Source of the DNA: Myxococcus fulvus
GTDB taxonomy: Bacteria > Myxococcota > Myxococcia > Myxococcales > Myxococcaceae
Length of the DNA: 64,000 bases
Direction of reading: 5' to 3'
NCBI RefSeq assembly: GCF_900111765.1
Contig: NZ_FOIB01000001.1
Location: 186,001 to 250,000 of the forward strand
The first letter of the stretch is position 1, and each line of letters starts with the position of its first letter. The notes beneath the pieces are model-generated. The model worked only from the letters and a program-made list of their open reading frames with translations, searched no databases and had not been told where the DNA came from. The position numbers and the translations under genes are program-made. Shown piece after piece: positions 24,955-34,276 of this stretch.

Positions 24955-26031
24955 TCAGCTCAACGTGACACCGTGCCCCACCGCCCCTTCATCCAGGTGC
25001 AGCCGCGAGCCCTCGTACCGAATCCCGCTCCGGAACGGATGCCGCGCGATGAACAACGGCGTGTCCAGATCCGCGTACGTGAAGCCCCCCAGTCCCGCCG
25101 CCAGGTGCGCCGACGCGCTCATCGCCAGCACGCTCTCCACCATCCCTCCCACCATCAACTCCAGCCCCGCTGCCCGCGCCAGGCTCCACATCGTCAGCGC
25201 CTCCACCACCCCGCACTTCATCGTCTTGATGTTGATGCCGTGCGCCGCCCCCTCGCGGATGAGCCGCAGCACGTCCTTCGCCGAGCGCGCCGACTCGTCC
25301 GCGCACACCCGCACCTTCGAGCGCTTCGCCACCTCCGCCATCCCCGCCAGGTCCGAGGCCGGCACCGGCTGCTCCAGCAACGCCAGCGGCACCCCCGCCC
25401 GCTCCAGCTCCTTCACGAACGCGAGCGCCTCCGCCACGTCGTAACCCCCATTCGCGTCCGCGAACAGCCGCGCCTGGGGCGCCACCTCGTGGATGGCCAC
25501 CATCCGCGCCGCGTCCTGGTCCGGCGAGAGTGCGCCGACCTTCACCTTCAACGTCGTGATGCCGCGCTTCAAGATGGACCGCGCGGACTCGGCCGCGTGC
25601 GTGACGTCCCCCACCGTCACCGTCATGTCGATGTCCAGCACCGTCCCCGCTCCGCCCAGCATCACGTACAGCGGCACGCGGTGATGCCGCGCCAGCGCGT
25701 CCAGCACCGCCATCTCCACGCCCGCTCGCCCCGCCGGCGCCAGCGCCAGTCCATCCCCCAGCCACTCCGACAACGGCCGCCACGCGCGCACGTCCCGACC
25801 CATGAGTCCCGCGCGCACCGCCTCCAGCGCCGCCAGCGTGCTCGCCTGCGTCTCCCCACTCACCGCCGGGAACGGCGCCGCCTCGCCCAGCCCCACCGTG
25901 CCGTCCGCGAGCGTCAGCTTCACCAACACGTTCTCGGCCGCGTGCTGCGCGCCCGTGGCGATGCCGAACGGCTCCGTCAGCGGCAGGTCCAACGGCTCGA
26001 AGTGGACGGCGGTGATGAGGGTGGGCGTCAT
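24955..26031 (-). CDS. Dipeptide epimerase (enolase superfamily, L-Ala-D/L-Glu epimerase-like)
   Basis: A 358-aa muconate-lactonising-subgroup enolase. The capping domain is at the N-terminus; the barrel has the K-x-K pair in LKVKVG, metal ligands Asp in FADANGG, Glu in LLEQPV and Asp in VCADES, and the second catalytic Lys in NIKTMKCG. This set is typical of dipeptide epimerases that recycle cell-wall peptides (YcjG/YkfB-like); o-succinylbenzoate synthase is less likely from the CxDE-type and KxxKxG motifs. ATG 26031 starts the domain. Confidence 0.85.
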   Translation of the reverse strand: MTPTLITAVHFEPLDLPLTEPFGIATGAQHAAENVLVKLTLADGTVGLGEAAPFPAVSGETQASTLAALEAVRAGLMGRDVRAWRPLSEWLGDGLALAPAGRAGVEMAVLDALARHHRVPLYVMLGGAGTVLDIDMTVTVGDVTHAAESARSILKRGITTLKVKVGALSPDQDAARMVAIHEVAPQARLFADANGGYDVAEALAFVKELERAGVPLALLEQPVPASDLAGMAEVAKRSKVRVCADESARSAKDVLRLIREGAAHGINIKTMKCGVVEALTMWSLARAAGLELMVGGMVESVLAMSASAHLAAGLGGFTYADLDTPLFIARHPFRSGIRYEGSRLHLDEGAVGHGVTLS

Positions 26032-26277
26032 GTCCGGAAAGGCATCCTGGTCCGCTCCCTGGATAGAAGGGGACACGCGAGAGGTCGGCTCATCGTATTC
26101 AACCCGGTGCTCCGAGGTGTCAGGGAGGCGGATGTGGGTCTCGCATCCTCGGCTTGTGCCTGCGAGCCTTTCATGGCGACATGCGGGGACTCCGGACGTT
26201 TCCAGGAATTGCGGCCCTGCTAAAGGGTTCCGGAGATTTGGCCTCCGGGTGGCGCGGATGCCCGGAGTGAGCGGGGC

Positions 26278-28302
26278 ATGTCGGCGAAGGACACGAGACA
26301 GACAGTCCCGGCCCTGGGCGCGGACACGCTCTTGGAGGCGCTGGAAGAGGCGGAGCGCCATGACTCGGAAGGGTGCATGGTGCTGAGCGCCGTGCGCGAC
26401 GCGTCCGGCGCCATCGTCGACTTCGAGTGGCTGTGGGCCAACCCCGCCGCCTCGCGCGCGCTCGGGCACGGCGCCGACTCGCTGCGCGGCAAGCGCCTGG
26501 GCGACATCTCGCCGGTGGCGGGCCTCGGAGGTCGGCTCGCCATCCTCAAGCAGGTGGTGGAGTCAGGGCGACCCGCCGCCGACAGCTTCCCGGAGGGTGA
26601 CGCGTGGCTGCTCGGCACCGCGGTGCCGCTGCGCGACGGCGTGCTGTTGCGCCTGCGCGACGTCACCAGCGCGCTGCGGATGGAGGAGGGCCTTCGCGAC
26701 ACGCTGGATTGGGTGCGCGACGTGCTGGAGAGCACGCCCGAGGCGTTCTTCACCGTCGACGCCGAGTGGCGCATCACCTACGTGAACCGCCAGGCCGCCG
26801 AAATCACCGGGCGCACGCAGGAGCAGGTCTTCCGCCGCATCCTGTGGCAGGCGTGCCCGGAGCTCGTGGGCACGCTGTTCGAGCGCGAGCTGCGCCGCGT
26901 GGCCGCGGAGGGCTCGTCCACCATCTTCGAGGTGCGCACCTCGCCGGAGCGCTGGCACGAGGTGCACGCGTGGTGCTCGGGGCAGAACGTCTCCGTCTTC
27001 TCTCGCGACGTCACCGGCAAGAAGCGCGCGGAGGCGGAGCGGGACGCGCTCTTGACGCGTGAGCACTCGGGGCGCCTGGAGGCCGAGGCCCTGGTGCGCG
27101 AGCGCACGCAGGAGCTGGTGGCCGCGCGCGAGCGGCTGGTGCAGTCGGAGAAGCTGGCCATGGCGGGCCAGCTCGCCGAGGGCGTGGGGCACGAAATCAA
27201 CAACCCGCTCTCCTACGTCAGCGGCAACCTCCAGTTCGCGCTGGAGCAGATGGAGACGGTGCTGCAGGGCCAGGTGCAGGGTGGCCCGCTGGCCGAGGCC
27301 TTGGATGCGCTGCGCGAGGCCCGCGAGGGCGCCGAGCGCATCCGCGTCATCGTGCGCGATTTGCAGACGTTCGCCCGCGCGGACGAGCCGCACCTGTCCC
27401 CGGTGGACGTGCACGCGGCGCTGGAGTTCGGGCTGGCCATGGCGATGCCGCACCTGCGCTACCGGGCGGAGGTGGTGCGCCGCTACTCGCAGGTGCCCAC
27501 GGTGATGGCGCACGAGGCGCGGCTGGGGCAGGTGTTCCTGCACCTGCTCGTCAACGCCGCGCACGCGATTCCCGAGGGCGACTTCACCCGGCACCGCGTC
27601 ACGTTGTCCACGTGGCTGGAGGGCCCGTGGGTGGTGGTGGAGGTGGCGGACACGGGCCACGGCATGACGCCCGAGGTGGCCGAGCGCGTCTTCGAGCCGT
27701 TCTTCACCACGCGCGCGGTGGGCGAGGGCAGCGGACTGGGCTTGTCCACCAGCCTGGGCATGGTGCGCAGCATGCGCGGCGAGCTGAGCGTGGACACCTC
27801 GCCCGGCACGGGGAGCATGTTCCGCGTGCGCCTGCCGGTGACGGCGGTGGTGGCGGACGCGGTGGCCAAGGGCGCACCCAAGGACGTGCCGGAGCGCAAG
27901 CGGGTGCTGGTGGTGGACGACGAGCCTCAGCTCGCGTCGCTCCTGCGGCGGCTGTTGGGACGACACCACGAGGTGGTGGTGACGCACAGCGGCCGCGAGG
28001 CGCTGGCGCTGCTCGAGCGCGACGCGGACTTCGACCGCGTGTTCTGCGACCTGATGATGGCGGACCTGACGGGGATGGACCTGCACGCGGAGCTGACGGC
28101 GCGCGGGCCGGAGCTCCTGTCGCGCTTCGTCTTCATGACGGGCGGCGCGTTCACGGAGCGGGCGCGGGCGTTCCTCCAGTCGGTGCCGCTGCCGCGAATC
28201 GAGAAGCCGTTCGACCCGGGGACGCTCAGGGCGCTGGTGGAGGGCGCGCCCCCGCGCGACAGGGCCCTGGAGCCGCTGCCGCGCGTGGCGCGAAGAGGGT
28301 GA
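26278..28302 (+). CDS. Hybrid histidine kinase: two PAS-like domains, HisKA, HATPase, receiver
   Basis: A 674-aa soluble hybrid kinase. It has PAS-like domains at ~25-135 and ~145-250 (TPEAFFTVDAEWRITYVNRQAA is the second), a coiled-coil linker, His305 in AEGVGHEINNPLSYV, N box LLVNAAHAI, G1 DTGHGM, G2 GSGLGLSTSL, and a C-terminal receiver with VVDDEP (from ~545), Asp591 in VFCDLMMADL, MTGG and EKPF. There is no membrane helix. It ends directly against the stop of the convergent SUFU gene (no gap). No separate regulator is adjacent; output would be by phosphorelay. Confidence 0.9.
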   Translation: MSAKDTRQTVPALGADTLLEALEEAERHDSEGCMVLSAVRDASGAIVDFEWLWANPAASRALGHGADSLRGKRLGDISPVAGLGGRLAILKQVVESGRPAADSFPEGDAWLLGTAVPLRDGVLLRLRDVTSALRMEEGLRDTLDWVRDVLESTPEAFFTVDAEWRITYVNRQAAEITGRTQEQVFRRILWQACPELVGTLFERELRRVAAEGSSTIFEVRTSPERWHEVHAWCSGQNVSVFSRDVTGKKRAEAERDALLTREHSGRLEAEALVRERTQELVAARERLVQSEKLAMAGQLAEGVGHEINNPLSYVSGNLQFALEQMETVLQGQVQGGPLAEALDALREAREGAERIRVIVRDLQTFARADEPHLSPVDVHAALEFGLAMAMPHLRYRAEVVRRYSQVPTVMAHEARLGQVFLHLLVNAAHAIPEGDFTRHRVTLSTWLEGPWVVVEVADTGHGMTPEVAERVFEPFFTTRAVGEGSGLGLSTSLGMVRSMRGELSVDTSPGTGSMFRVRLPVTAVVADAVAKGAPKDVPERKRVLVVDDEPQLASLLRRLLGRHHEVVVTHSGREALALLERDADFDRVFCDLMMADLTGMDLHAELTARGPELLSRFVFMTGGAFTERARAFLQSVPLPRIEKPFDPGTLRALVEGAPPRDRALEPLPRVARRG

Positions 28303-28992
28303 CTACAGCTTCACTTCGTCGCGCTCGGGCACGGTGATGTAGCCCGAGCCCGCGGCGACCAGCTTCTCCATCAGCTTGTCCATGCCGTTGGAGCGCGCGA
28401 AGGCCATCTCGTTCTTGGTGACGCCGACGAGCGTGAGCAGCTGCACCTTGCCGCTCTCCAGGGCGAAGTGGTCGGGGCGCGACGGGTCCCTGACGAAGAC
28501 GAAGCCGCTGAGCTTGGAGTCTCCGCCGTCCAGCGTGCCCTCGACGGGGTAGCGGTGGTTGAGCGCGAAGGCGCGCATGCACACGAGGTTGTAGGCCATC
28601 ATGTCCAGCAGCCGGAACACGGGCCACTTGGCCTCCTCCGGGGTGTGGATGACCATCTCGTAGCCGATGCCGCTCATGGCGTCGGGGGCGACTTCCTCAC
28701 CGGGGGCGATGGTGAAGGGGTTGGACAGGCCACTGGTGACGTAGGTCCAGTAGGGGTAGTCCGGGCTGGGCTTGGCCACTCGTACGCCCATGGGGCCCCA
28801 GTTGGGGTCCGGTTCACCTTCTACCTGCGCGATTTCGCTCTCCATCCAGGCCTGGATGGCGTCCGTCTGGTCGAGGGTGAAGACGCCTTCATCGATGGCG
28901 CCGAACATCTTGGGGTACTCGACTTCATCGCGGTCCGCCCAGCAGTCCTCGTACCACTGGATGAAGTCTTCGTCCTTCTCCGGGGCTTTCAT
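28303..28992 (-). CDS. Suppressor-of-fused (SUFU)-domain protein
   Basis: A 229-aa soluble protein with the bacterial SUFU-family pattern: YPYWTYVTSGLSNP and GYEMVIHTPEE, then FRLLDMMAYNLV, and LSGFVFVRDP with QLLTLVGVTKNE. In bacteria these domains are mostly predicted immunity or toxin-neutralising proteins. No toxin gene is beside it. A very good promoter is present: TTGAGA, 16 bp, TAGAGT, then 9 nt to the ATG, so the message should be leaderless. It is convergent with the hybrid kinase gene. Confidence 0.8.
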   Translation of the reverse strand: MKAPEKDEDFIQWYEDCWADRDEVEYPKMFGAIDEGVFTLDQTDAIQAWMESEIAQVEGEPDPNWGPMGVRVAKPSPDYPYWTYVTSGLSNPFTIAPGEEVAPDAMSGIGYEMVIHTPEEAKWPVFRLLDMMAYNLVCMRAFALNHRYPVEGTLDGGDSKLSGFVFVRDPSRPDHFALESGKVQLLTLVGVTKNEMAFARSNGMDKLMEKLVAAGSGYITVPERDEVKL

Positions 28993-29001
28993 GACGCGTC
29001 T

Positions 29002-29029
29002 ACTCTAGAGGGTCACCCCGGTTTCTCAA
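29002..29029 (-). promoter_or_regulatory. Sigma70-type promoter of SUFU gene, leaderless
   Basis: On the minus strand: TTGAGA (29029-29024), 16-bp spacer, TAGAGT (29007-29002), then 9 nt to the ATG at 28992. Both boxes are close to consensus, the best promoter seen in the window, and there is no ribosome site before the start codon. Confidence 0.65.
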
Positions 29030-29132
29030 CTTCCCCGTGAGGGGACGGGCGCGCGCCTGGCTGGTGGGAGACAGGAGCCGGCCTGCCGGAGGGGGTCGGG
29101 GAGGGGGGAGGGGGCCTGGCGCCGGGGCCGGC

Positions 29133-30548
29133 TCAGGGCAGCCGTGCGAGCAGTGCGCCCAGGGTGTCCGCGAGCTTCGGGGACTTGAGGGCTGACTTCA
29201 GGACTCGGGTGAGGGGCTCGCGGTCCGAGGGCGCGGCGGTGGCGAGGCGTGGGCCCCAGCGGGAGGTCAAGTCATCAGCGAGGGCTCGCTGGGGGCCTGG
29301 ATGCGCCTGGACATAGGCCCGCAGCTCGCGGACGAGCTCCGATTCAGGGGGCGGCGCTGCTCGCTCGACGCCGGGCTGGGTGCGTCCGGTCAGGACGTCT
29401 TCGAGGTGGTCCCAGGCGTCGAGCAGGCTCCATGTCCCAGGCTCACTCGCGTTCGCGCAGAGCGTCAGCACGCGCTCCACGTTGCTCTCGCTCAGGTCCG
29501 CTGACAGCGCGAGCGCCGCCGCACGCGCGAGGACGCGTCCTCGACCCGCTGGTGTCGACAGGTCGATGGCCCGCTCGACCCAGCCGGCCGCGGAGACCTC
29601 GCGTTGCAGCTCACGTGAGCCCGGTTGCCCCGAGCGCAGTGTCTCGATGGCGGCGGTGAGCTGCGTACCTCCCGCCTGCTCGAGTGCCCAGGCCATCACC
29701 TTGCGTCTCGACGACTCATCGAGCCGCGCCGCCAACTGGGCAGGACCCGGATAGTCCCAGGGCCAGCTCGCCCCTCGGGCCATCGCGTCGAAGTGCAGGC
29801 CCGGGCGGCCTTGTTGTCGGTCTCGACGGACTCCTTCGAGGATTTGTCGGAGCACGGCCTCGTCGCGTGTCCCGCTCGCGAGGCGCCGCCAGTCAGCATC
29901 GAGGGTCTTCCAGCTCAAGGCCCCTCGCTGATGCTTCGCTTCCGCCATCGCGAGCACCGCCGCTTGCTGCTGCGCGAAGCTCTCGCCAGGGGGCTCCTGG
30001 GGGCGGGATTCGAGGCGCAGTCCTCGCCGTCGTGTCTCGATGTCGTCGAGCTTCGCGGCGAGCCATGACTCCAGATGGGGAGACGCCTGGGGCAATGGCT
30101 CGTCCTCTCCCACCGGGTCGGTGCAGACCAGGTCCTGATGATAGCTGCCCACGCCCTGCGCGCCGAAGCGGTGGTCGAAGGCCCACGCGGGCTCCAGGTC
30201 TCCTCGCTCCGACGTGAACAACAACCAGTGCCGCGCGGCCGACACGCCATTCAGCTCCGCGAGCTCCAGGTGCCGGTCGTGGTCGTCGAGCCGCCGCACG
30301 TCGTTCAGCAGACGCAGCCCTGGAGTCGGTTCCCCAGCACTCGGCTCGATGGGCGCCACCCAGACGATGCCGCGCGCCTCGAGCAGCGCCCGCAGGTCTC
30401 CGGGCAGCTCGAAGCCCCGTCGCCAGAACGCGGCCTCGTAGCGCTCGAGTTCTTCACGGGTGAGCGGCTCGGCGCCCTGGCGCCCCTCGAAGCCCGCGCG
30501 AAGCTGACGCTCACACCATGCATCCCACAGCGCGACGATTCCCGGCAT
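29133..30548 (-). CDS. SMI1/KNR4-type domain protein, 471 aa
   Basis: Residues ~28-155 resemble the SMI1/KNR4 (SUKH) fold: LERYEAAFWRRGFELPGDLRALL, WVAPIEP, and later WLLFTSERGD with WAFDHR. SUKH proteins are widespread immunity proteins. The remaining ~300 residues are helical and repeat-like (LTAAIETLRSGQPG, RAAALALSADLSE), with no catalytic motif. The large C-terminal extension is unlike a simple immunity protein. The ATG 30548 has AAAGGG upstream and a TAAGAC box ~26 nt before. It lies between the SUFU gene and an acyltransferase gene, same strand. Confidence 0.65.
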   Translation of the reverse strand: MPGIVALWDAWCERQLRAGFEGRQGAEPLTREELERYEAAFWRRGFELPGDLRALLEARGIVWVAPIEPSAGEPTPGLRLLNDVRRLDDHDRHLELAELNGVSAARHWLLFTSERGDLEPAWAFDHRFGAQGVGSYHQDLVCTDPVGEDEPLPQASPHLESWLAAKLDDIETRRRGLRLESRPQEPPGESFAQQQAAVLAMAEAKHQRGALSWKTLDADWRRLASGTRDEAVLRQILEGVRRDRQQGRPGLHFDAMARGASWPWDYPGPAQLAARLDESSRRKVMAWALEQAGGTQLTAAIETLRSGQPGSRELQREVSAAGWVERAIDLSTPAGRGRVLARAAALALSADLSESNVERVLTLCANASEPGTWSLLDAWDHLEDVLTGRTQPGVERAAPPPESELVRELRAYVQAHPGPQRALADDLTSRWGPRLATAAPSDREPLTRVLKSALKSPKLADTLGALLARLP

Positions 30549-30592
30549 CGACCCCGCCCTTTCCGAGCCGGAGTCTTATCAGCCGACGCGGG

Positions 30593-31774
30593 TCAGGTGC
30601 CGCTGGCCTGCTTCAGGGGCCAGGGCTTGAGGCCGCAGATCTGCTCGGCCTCCTCCACCGCCATGTTCAGCCGCGCCCGCTCGCGGCGCACGTAGTCGCG
30701 CACCGCGCCGTCCAGCCTGCGGTCGAAGATGACGTGCGCGCTGTGCACCGCCGTGGGCTCGAAGCCTCGCGACACCTTGTGCTCACCACCCGCGCCCGGC
30801 TCGAACACCTTGCGCCCCGCGCGGATGCAGTCGTCCACCGAGTGATACAGGCACACGTGGAAGTGCAGGAACGGGTGCTCCTCCGTGCTGCCCCAATAGC
30901 GGCCATAGAGCCGCTCCTTCGTCGCCAGGTTGAAGGCCCCCGCGATGACCCGCCCCTCGCGCACCGCCTCCACCATCTCCACCTGGTCCGGCATCGCCTG
31001 GAACACCCGCGAGAAGAACCCCGGCGTGAGCTGTATCTGCCCCCACGCGTGCCGCTCGCACGTGGCCGTGTAGAACTCATACGCGCGCTTCGCGTGCGCC
31101 GCCGTCAGCTCCGTGGTCCGCACCGTGCGCAGCAGGATTCCCTGCGTGGCCGCCGCCGCCCGCTCGCGCTTGAGCTGGTTTCGCCGCTTGGAGTCGAACC
31201 GCGAGAGATAGTCGTCGTACCCGCCGTACCCCGGGTTCTTCCAATGGAACTGGAGCGTCACCCGGCGCGCCAGCCCCTGCTCCTCCAGGAAGTCCGCCTC
31301 GTCGTCCGTCGGGTAGAGGAAGTGCACCGACGAGCAGCCCGCCTCCTGCGCGCTCTCCACCGCCGCGGCGAGCAGCGCCTTGCGCAGCGCGGGCACGTCC
31401 TCTCCCGAGGCCACCAGCAGGCGCGGCACCGTGGCCGGGGACAGCGGCCCGCCGACGATGAGCTTCGGGTAGTACTCCACGCCCAGCCGGGCCGCCGCGT
31501 CCGCCCAGCCGAAGTCGTAGATGTACTCGCCCATGCTGTGGAACTTGCGATACGCGGGCGCCGCGGCCACCAGCGTCCCGCCCCGCCACAGCGTCAGGTG
31601 ATGCGGCGCCCAGCCGGTCTCCTCGGTGGCACTGCCGCTCTCCTCCATCGCCGCCAGCCACGCGTGCTTGATGAAGGGCGGTGCGTCCAGGCCGGCCAGC
31701 GCGTCCCAGTCAGCGGCCGGGACGTCTGTCACTGCGTCGAGGATACGGAGGCGGAGCGGAGTCTCTGTAGGCAC
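30593..31774 (-). CDS. COG3146/DUF482-type GNAT-fold acyltransferase
   Basis: A 393-aa protein of the family often labelled peptidogalycan biosynthesis/recognition. It has an N-terminal half with WDALAGLDAPPFIKHAWLAAMEE and YIYDFGWADAA, and a C-terminal Fem/GNAT half with KRRNQLKRER, FHVCLYHSVDD and the conserved VSRGFEPT. It probably transfers an acyl or aminoacyl group; the substrate is unknown. I chose GTG 31774 since a TAGAAC box lies 8 nt before it; a GTG at 31816 is the longer alternative. It is downstream of a fatty-acid desaturase gene on the same strand. Confidence 0.78.
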   Translation of the reverse strand: MPTETPLRLRILDAVTDVPAADWDALAGLDAPPFIKHAWLAAMEESGSATEETGWAPHHLTLWRGGTLVAAAPAYRKFHSMGEYIYDFGWADAAARLGVEYYPKLIVGGPLSPATVPRLLVASGEDVPALRKALLAAAVESAQEAGCSSVHFLYPTDDEADFLEEQGLARRVTLQFHWKNPGYGGYDDYLSRFDSKRRNQLKRERAAAATQGILLRTVRTTELTAAHAKRAYEFYTATCERHAWGQIQLTPGFFSRVFQAMPDQVEMVEAVREGRVIAGAFNLATKERLYGRYWGSTEEHPFLHFHVCLYHSVDDCIRAGRKVFEPGAGGEHKVSRGFEPTAVHSAHVIFDRRLDGAVRDYVRRERARLNMAVEEAEQICGLKPWPLKQASGT

Positions 31775-31782
31775 GGGGAGCA

Positions 31783-31788
31783 GTTCTA
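31783..31788 (-). promoter_or_regulatory. -10 element TAGAAC for leaderless acyltransferase gene
   Basis: TAGAAC on the minus strand lies 8 nt before GTG 31774, with no Shine-Dalgarno sequence between. The spacing matches that of the other leaderless genes in this window and is the main reason for the shorter start. No -35 box is recognisable. Confidence 0.4.
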
Positions 31789-31923
31789 ACGCGTGCCCCG
31801 CGTCCGCGCCGCCCACCCGCCCGCTCGCCCGGCCTCCGGTGGAGGTAACAGCCGGAAACGACTCGCGCCGGGGGGACGGTCATCCCCTCGGCGCGACGTG
31901 TCCTTCGAAGTCTGCAGGAGGCT

Positions 31924-32718
31924 TCAGGCCGCCCGGGCGGCCCCTGCCTCACGCGCCGCCTCGCGGGGCTCCGGCCACACCGCACGCTGGGGCGTGGCGA
32001 TGCGGATGACACCCAGCTTCGCCAGCACGCGCATCACCTGCCACGTGGGGTCCACCTCGAACCTGCGCGCCGCGAAGTTCGGGCTGCTGCCGTACTTGTG
32101 GTGGTTGTTCTGGAACAGCTCACCCATGCACAGCACCTCCACGGGCAGCGTGTTGCGCGACTTGTCGCTGCTGTCGAAGTTCCGGTAGCCGTACTTGTGG
32201 CCACACCAGTTCACGATGGCCCCGTGCACCGGCCCCATCAGGAAGTGCACCGGCAACAGCAGGAACTGCCAGGGCGACGTGGCGAACAGCACGTAGAACG
32301 AGGAATAGAACGCCACCCAGCCCAGCGTCGCCACCCACGAGGTGCGCAGCGTGTCGTCCACCAGCTTCCACTCGGGATAGCCCCCGAGGAAGCGCTTCTC
32401 CGTCTCACCCTTGCCCGAGGCGAAGTCGTCGTAGCGCGTCTTCGTGTGCAGCATCATCCGGAACACGTCCGTGAAGAAGTGCGGCGAGTGCGGGTCCTTC
32501 TCCGTGTCCGAGAAGGCGTGGTGCTCGCGGTGAAGAATCGCGTAGGCCTTGGGCGACAGGTACGACGAGCCCTGCACCAGATAGGTGAGCAGGTGCATCA
32601 CCCGCTCCGTGCGCGGACCCATGGTGTACATGCGGTGCGCGGCGTACCGGTGCTGGAAGAAGCTCTGGAAGAACACACAGAGCAGCCAGTGCGAGACGAA
32701 GAAGATGAGGACGGCCAT
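31924..32718 (-). CDS. Fatty-acid desaturase (membrane di-iron)
   Basis: A 264-aa integral membrane desaturase. The three His boxes are HRYAAHR (near residue 23), HREHHAFSD and QNNHHKYG; in the last the first His is replaced by Gln, as in some bacterial acyl-CoA/lipid desaturases. Hydrophobic segments lie between the boxes. It should put double bonds into acyl chains and adjust membrane fluidity or make a specialised fatty acid. ATG 32718 starts right at the first membrane helix; an ATG 15 codons upstream is possible. A second, different desaturase is encoded at 58741-59670. Confidence 0.85.
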   Translation of the reverse strand: MAVLIFFVSHWLLCVFFQSFFQHRYAAHRMYTMGPRTERVMHLLTYLVQGSSYLSPKAYAILHREHHAFSDTEKDPHSPHFFTDVFRMMLHTKTRYDDFASGKGETEKRFLGGYPEWKLVDDTLRTSWVATLGWVAFYSSFYVLFATSPWQFLLLPVHFLMGPVHGAIVNWCGHKYGYRNFDSSDKSRNTLPVEVLCMGELFQNNHHKYGSSPNFAARRFEVDPTWQVMRVLAKLGVIRIATPQRAVWPEPREAAREAGAARAA

Positions 32719-32940
32719 GGCGCTTTTCCCGGTTCGGTGTCCAGGAGAGCCAACACCGCCCATGTCATGGCCACGTCATCCCGGGCCGGAAGATGCCTCC
32801 CGTGGACCCTCGGATGGCCCCCGGCTTCAGGCCCCCATCAGTCCAACGTGTGGCCCGCCGCGTTGACGCGGGGCGCAAGGGGCCCGGTTTCCGGTACGAG
32901 CGCAGGGGCCTACACGTCACACGCGAGGAGAGGAACACCC

Positions 32941-34272
32941 ATGGAGCGGGCCGACATCGTCAAGCTGGACAAGCAGCACGTCTGGCACCCGTACACCGCC
33001 ATGGAGGCGTACATCGCGGGGACGAACCCGCTGGTCATCGCGCGCTCGGAGGGCCCCTACCTCTTCGACGTCGACGGGCGGCGCTACCTGGACGCCAACG
33101 GCTCCTGGTGGGTGTCCACCCTGGGCCACCGTCACCCTCGGCTGGTTCGCACCCTCGTCGAGCAGGCGGGCCGGCTGCCCCATGTCTCGCTCGCCGGAAT
33201 CACGCACGAGCCCGCCGCCGCGCTCGCCGCCGAGCTGGTCGCCATCGCCCCGGGCGCACAGCGCGCGGAGGTGCCCTCCGGGGAGCGCCTGTCGCGCGTC
33301 TTCTACTCGGACAACGGGAGCACCGCGGTGGAGGTGGCCATCAAGATGGCCGCGCAGTACTGGGCGCAGAACGGTCAGCCCCAGCGCACGCGCTTCATCA
33401 CGCTGACGGGCGCGTTCCATGGTGAGACGCTGGGCTCCACCAGCGTGGGCGGCGTGCGCGAGTTCCGCGACATCTTCGGCCCGCTGCTGTTCGACGTGGT
33501 GCACGTGCCCTCGCCGGCGGAGGAGGGCGGCTGGGAGCGCGCCTTCGCCCAGGTCCAGGCCGCGCTGCGCGAGCACCCGGAGGACATCGCGGGCGTCATC
33601 GTGGAGCCCATCATCCAGGGCGCCTCCGGCATGCAGATGTACTCGCCGGACTTCCTGCGCGCCGTGCGCGAGGCCACCCGCGCGGTGGATACGTTCCTCA
33701 TCGCCGACGAGGTCTTCACCGGCCTGGGGCGCACCGGCGCGCGCTTCGCGGTGGACCTGGCGGGCGTGGTGCCGGACCTGCTCTGCCTCGCGAAGGCGCT
33801 GTCGGGCGGGTTGATGCCCTTCGCGGTGACGCTCGCGTCGGAGCGCATCTTCTCGGGCTTCCTCGGCGCGTCGTCGCGGGCGCTGTATTACGGGCACTCG
33901 TACTGCGGCAACCCGCTGGGCGCGGCCATCGCGCGCGAGGTGCTCGCGGTGTACCGGGACGAGGACGTGCTGGGGCAGGTGGCGCGCAAGGCGCCGAAGG
34001 TGAAGGCCGCGTTCGAGCGGATGGCCGCGACGATTCCGGGCCTGGTGCGGCCGCGCGCCGTGGGCATGGTGGGCGCGGTGGACCTGGGCGGCGGTGGCTA
34101 TCTCGCCAGCGGTGGATGGCGCGTGTACGAGGCCGCGCGCAAGCGGGGACTGTACCTGCGCCCGCTCGGGGACACCGTGTACATCGCCCCCGCGCTGAAC
34201 ATCCCGGACGCCGCGCTCGATGAGCTGCTGGGCGGCATGGAGGAGTCGCTGCGCGAGGTGGCGGGGGGCTGA
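32941..34272 (+). CDS. bioA: Adenosylmethionine-8-amino-7-oxononanoate aminotransferase
   Basis: A 443-aa class III PLP aminotransferase. The BioA pattern is visible: HVWHPYTAM near the start, GSWWVSTLGHRHP, SDNGSTAVEVAIKMA, AFHGETLGS, IADEVFTGLGRTG, the PLP Lys in LCLAKALSGG, and YYGHSYCGNPLG. It converts KAPA to DAPA in biotin synthesis with SAM as amino donor. The ATG has GGAGAGG upstream. No other biotin gene is in the window. It is convergent with the AI-2E-type transporter gene, with 4 bp between them. Confidence 0.9.
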   Translation: MERADIVKLDKQHVWHPYTAMEAYIAGTNPLVIARSEGPYLFDVDGRRYLDANGSWWVSTLGHRHPRLVRTLVEQAGRLPHVSLAGITHEPAAALAAELVAIAPGAQRAEVPSGERLSRVFYSDNGSTAVEVAIKMAAQYWAQNGQPQRTRFITLTGAFHGETLGSTSVGGVREFRDIFGPLLFDVVHVPSPAEEGGWERAFAQVQAALREHPEDIAGVIVEPIIQGASGMQMYSPDFLRAVREATRAVDTFLIADEVFTGLGRTGARFAVDLAGVVPDLLCLAKALSGGLMPFAVTLASERIFSGFLGASSRALYYGHSYCGNPLGAAIAREVLAVYRDEDVLGQVARKAPKVKAAFERMAATIPGLVRPRAVGMVGAVDLGGGGYLASGGWRVYEAARKRGLYLRPLGDTVYIAPALNIPDAALDELLGGMEESLREVAGG

Positions 34273-34276
34273 GGCC

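Noticed and set aside
28303..30548. Complete toxin-immunity locus around the SUFU and SMI1/KNR4 genes
   Set aside because: No neighbouring ORF has a toxin-like or secretion-linked architecture.
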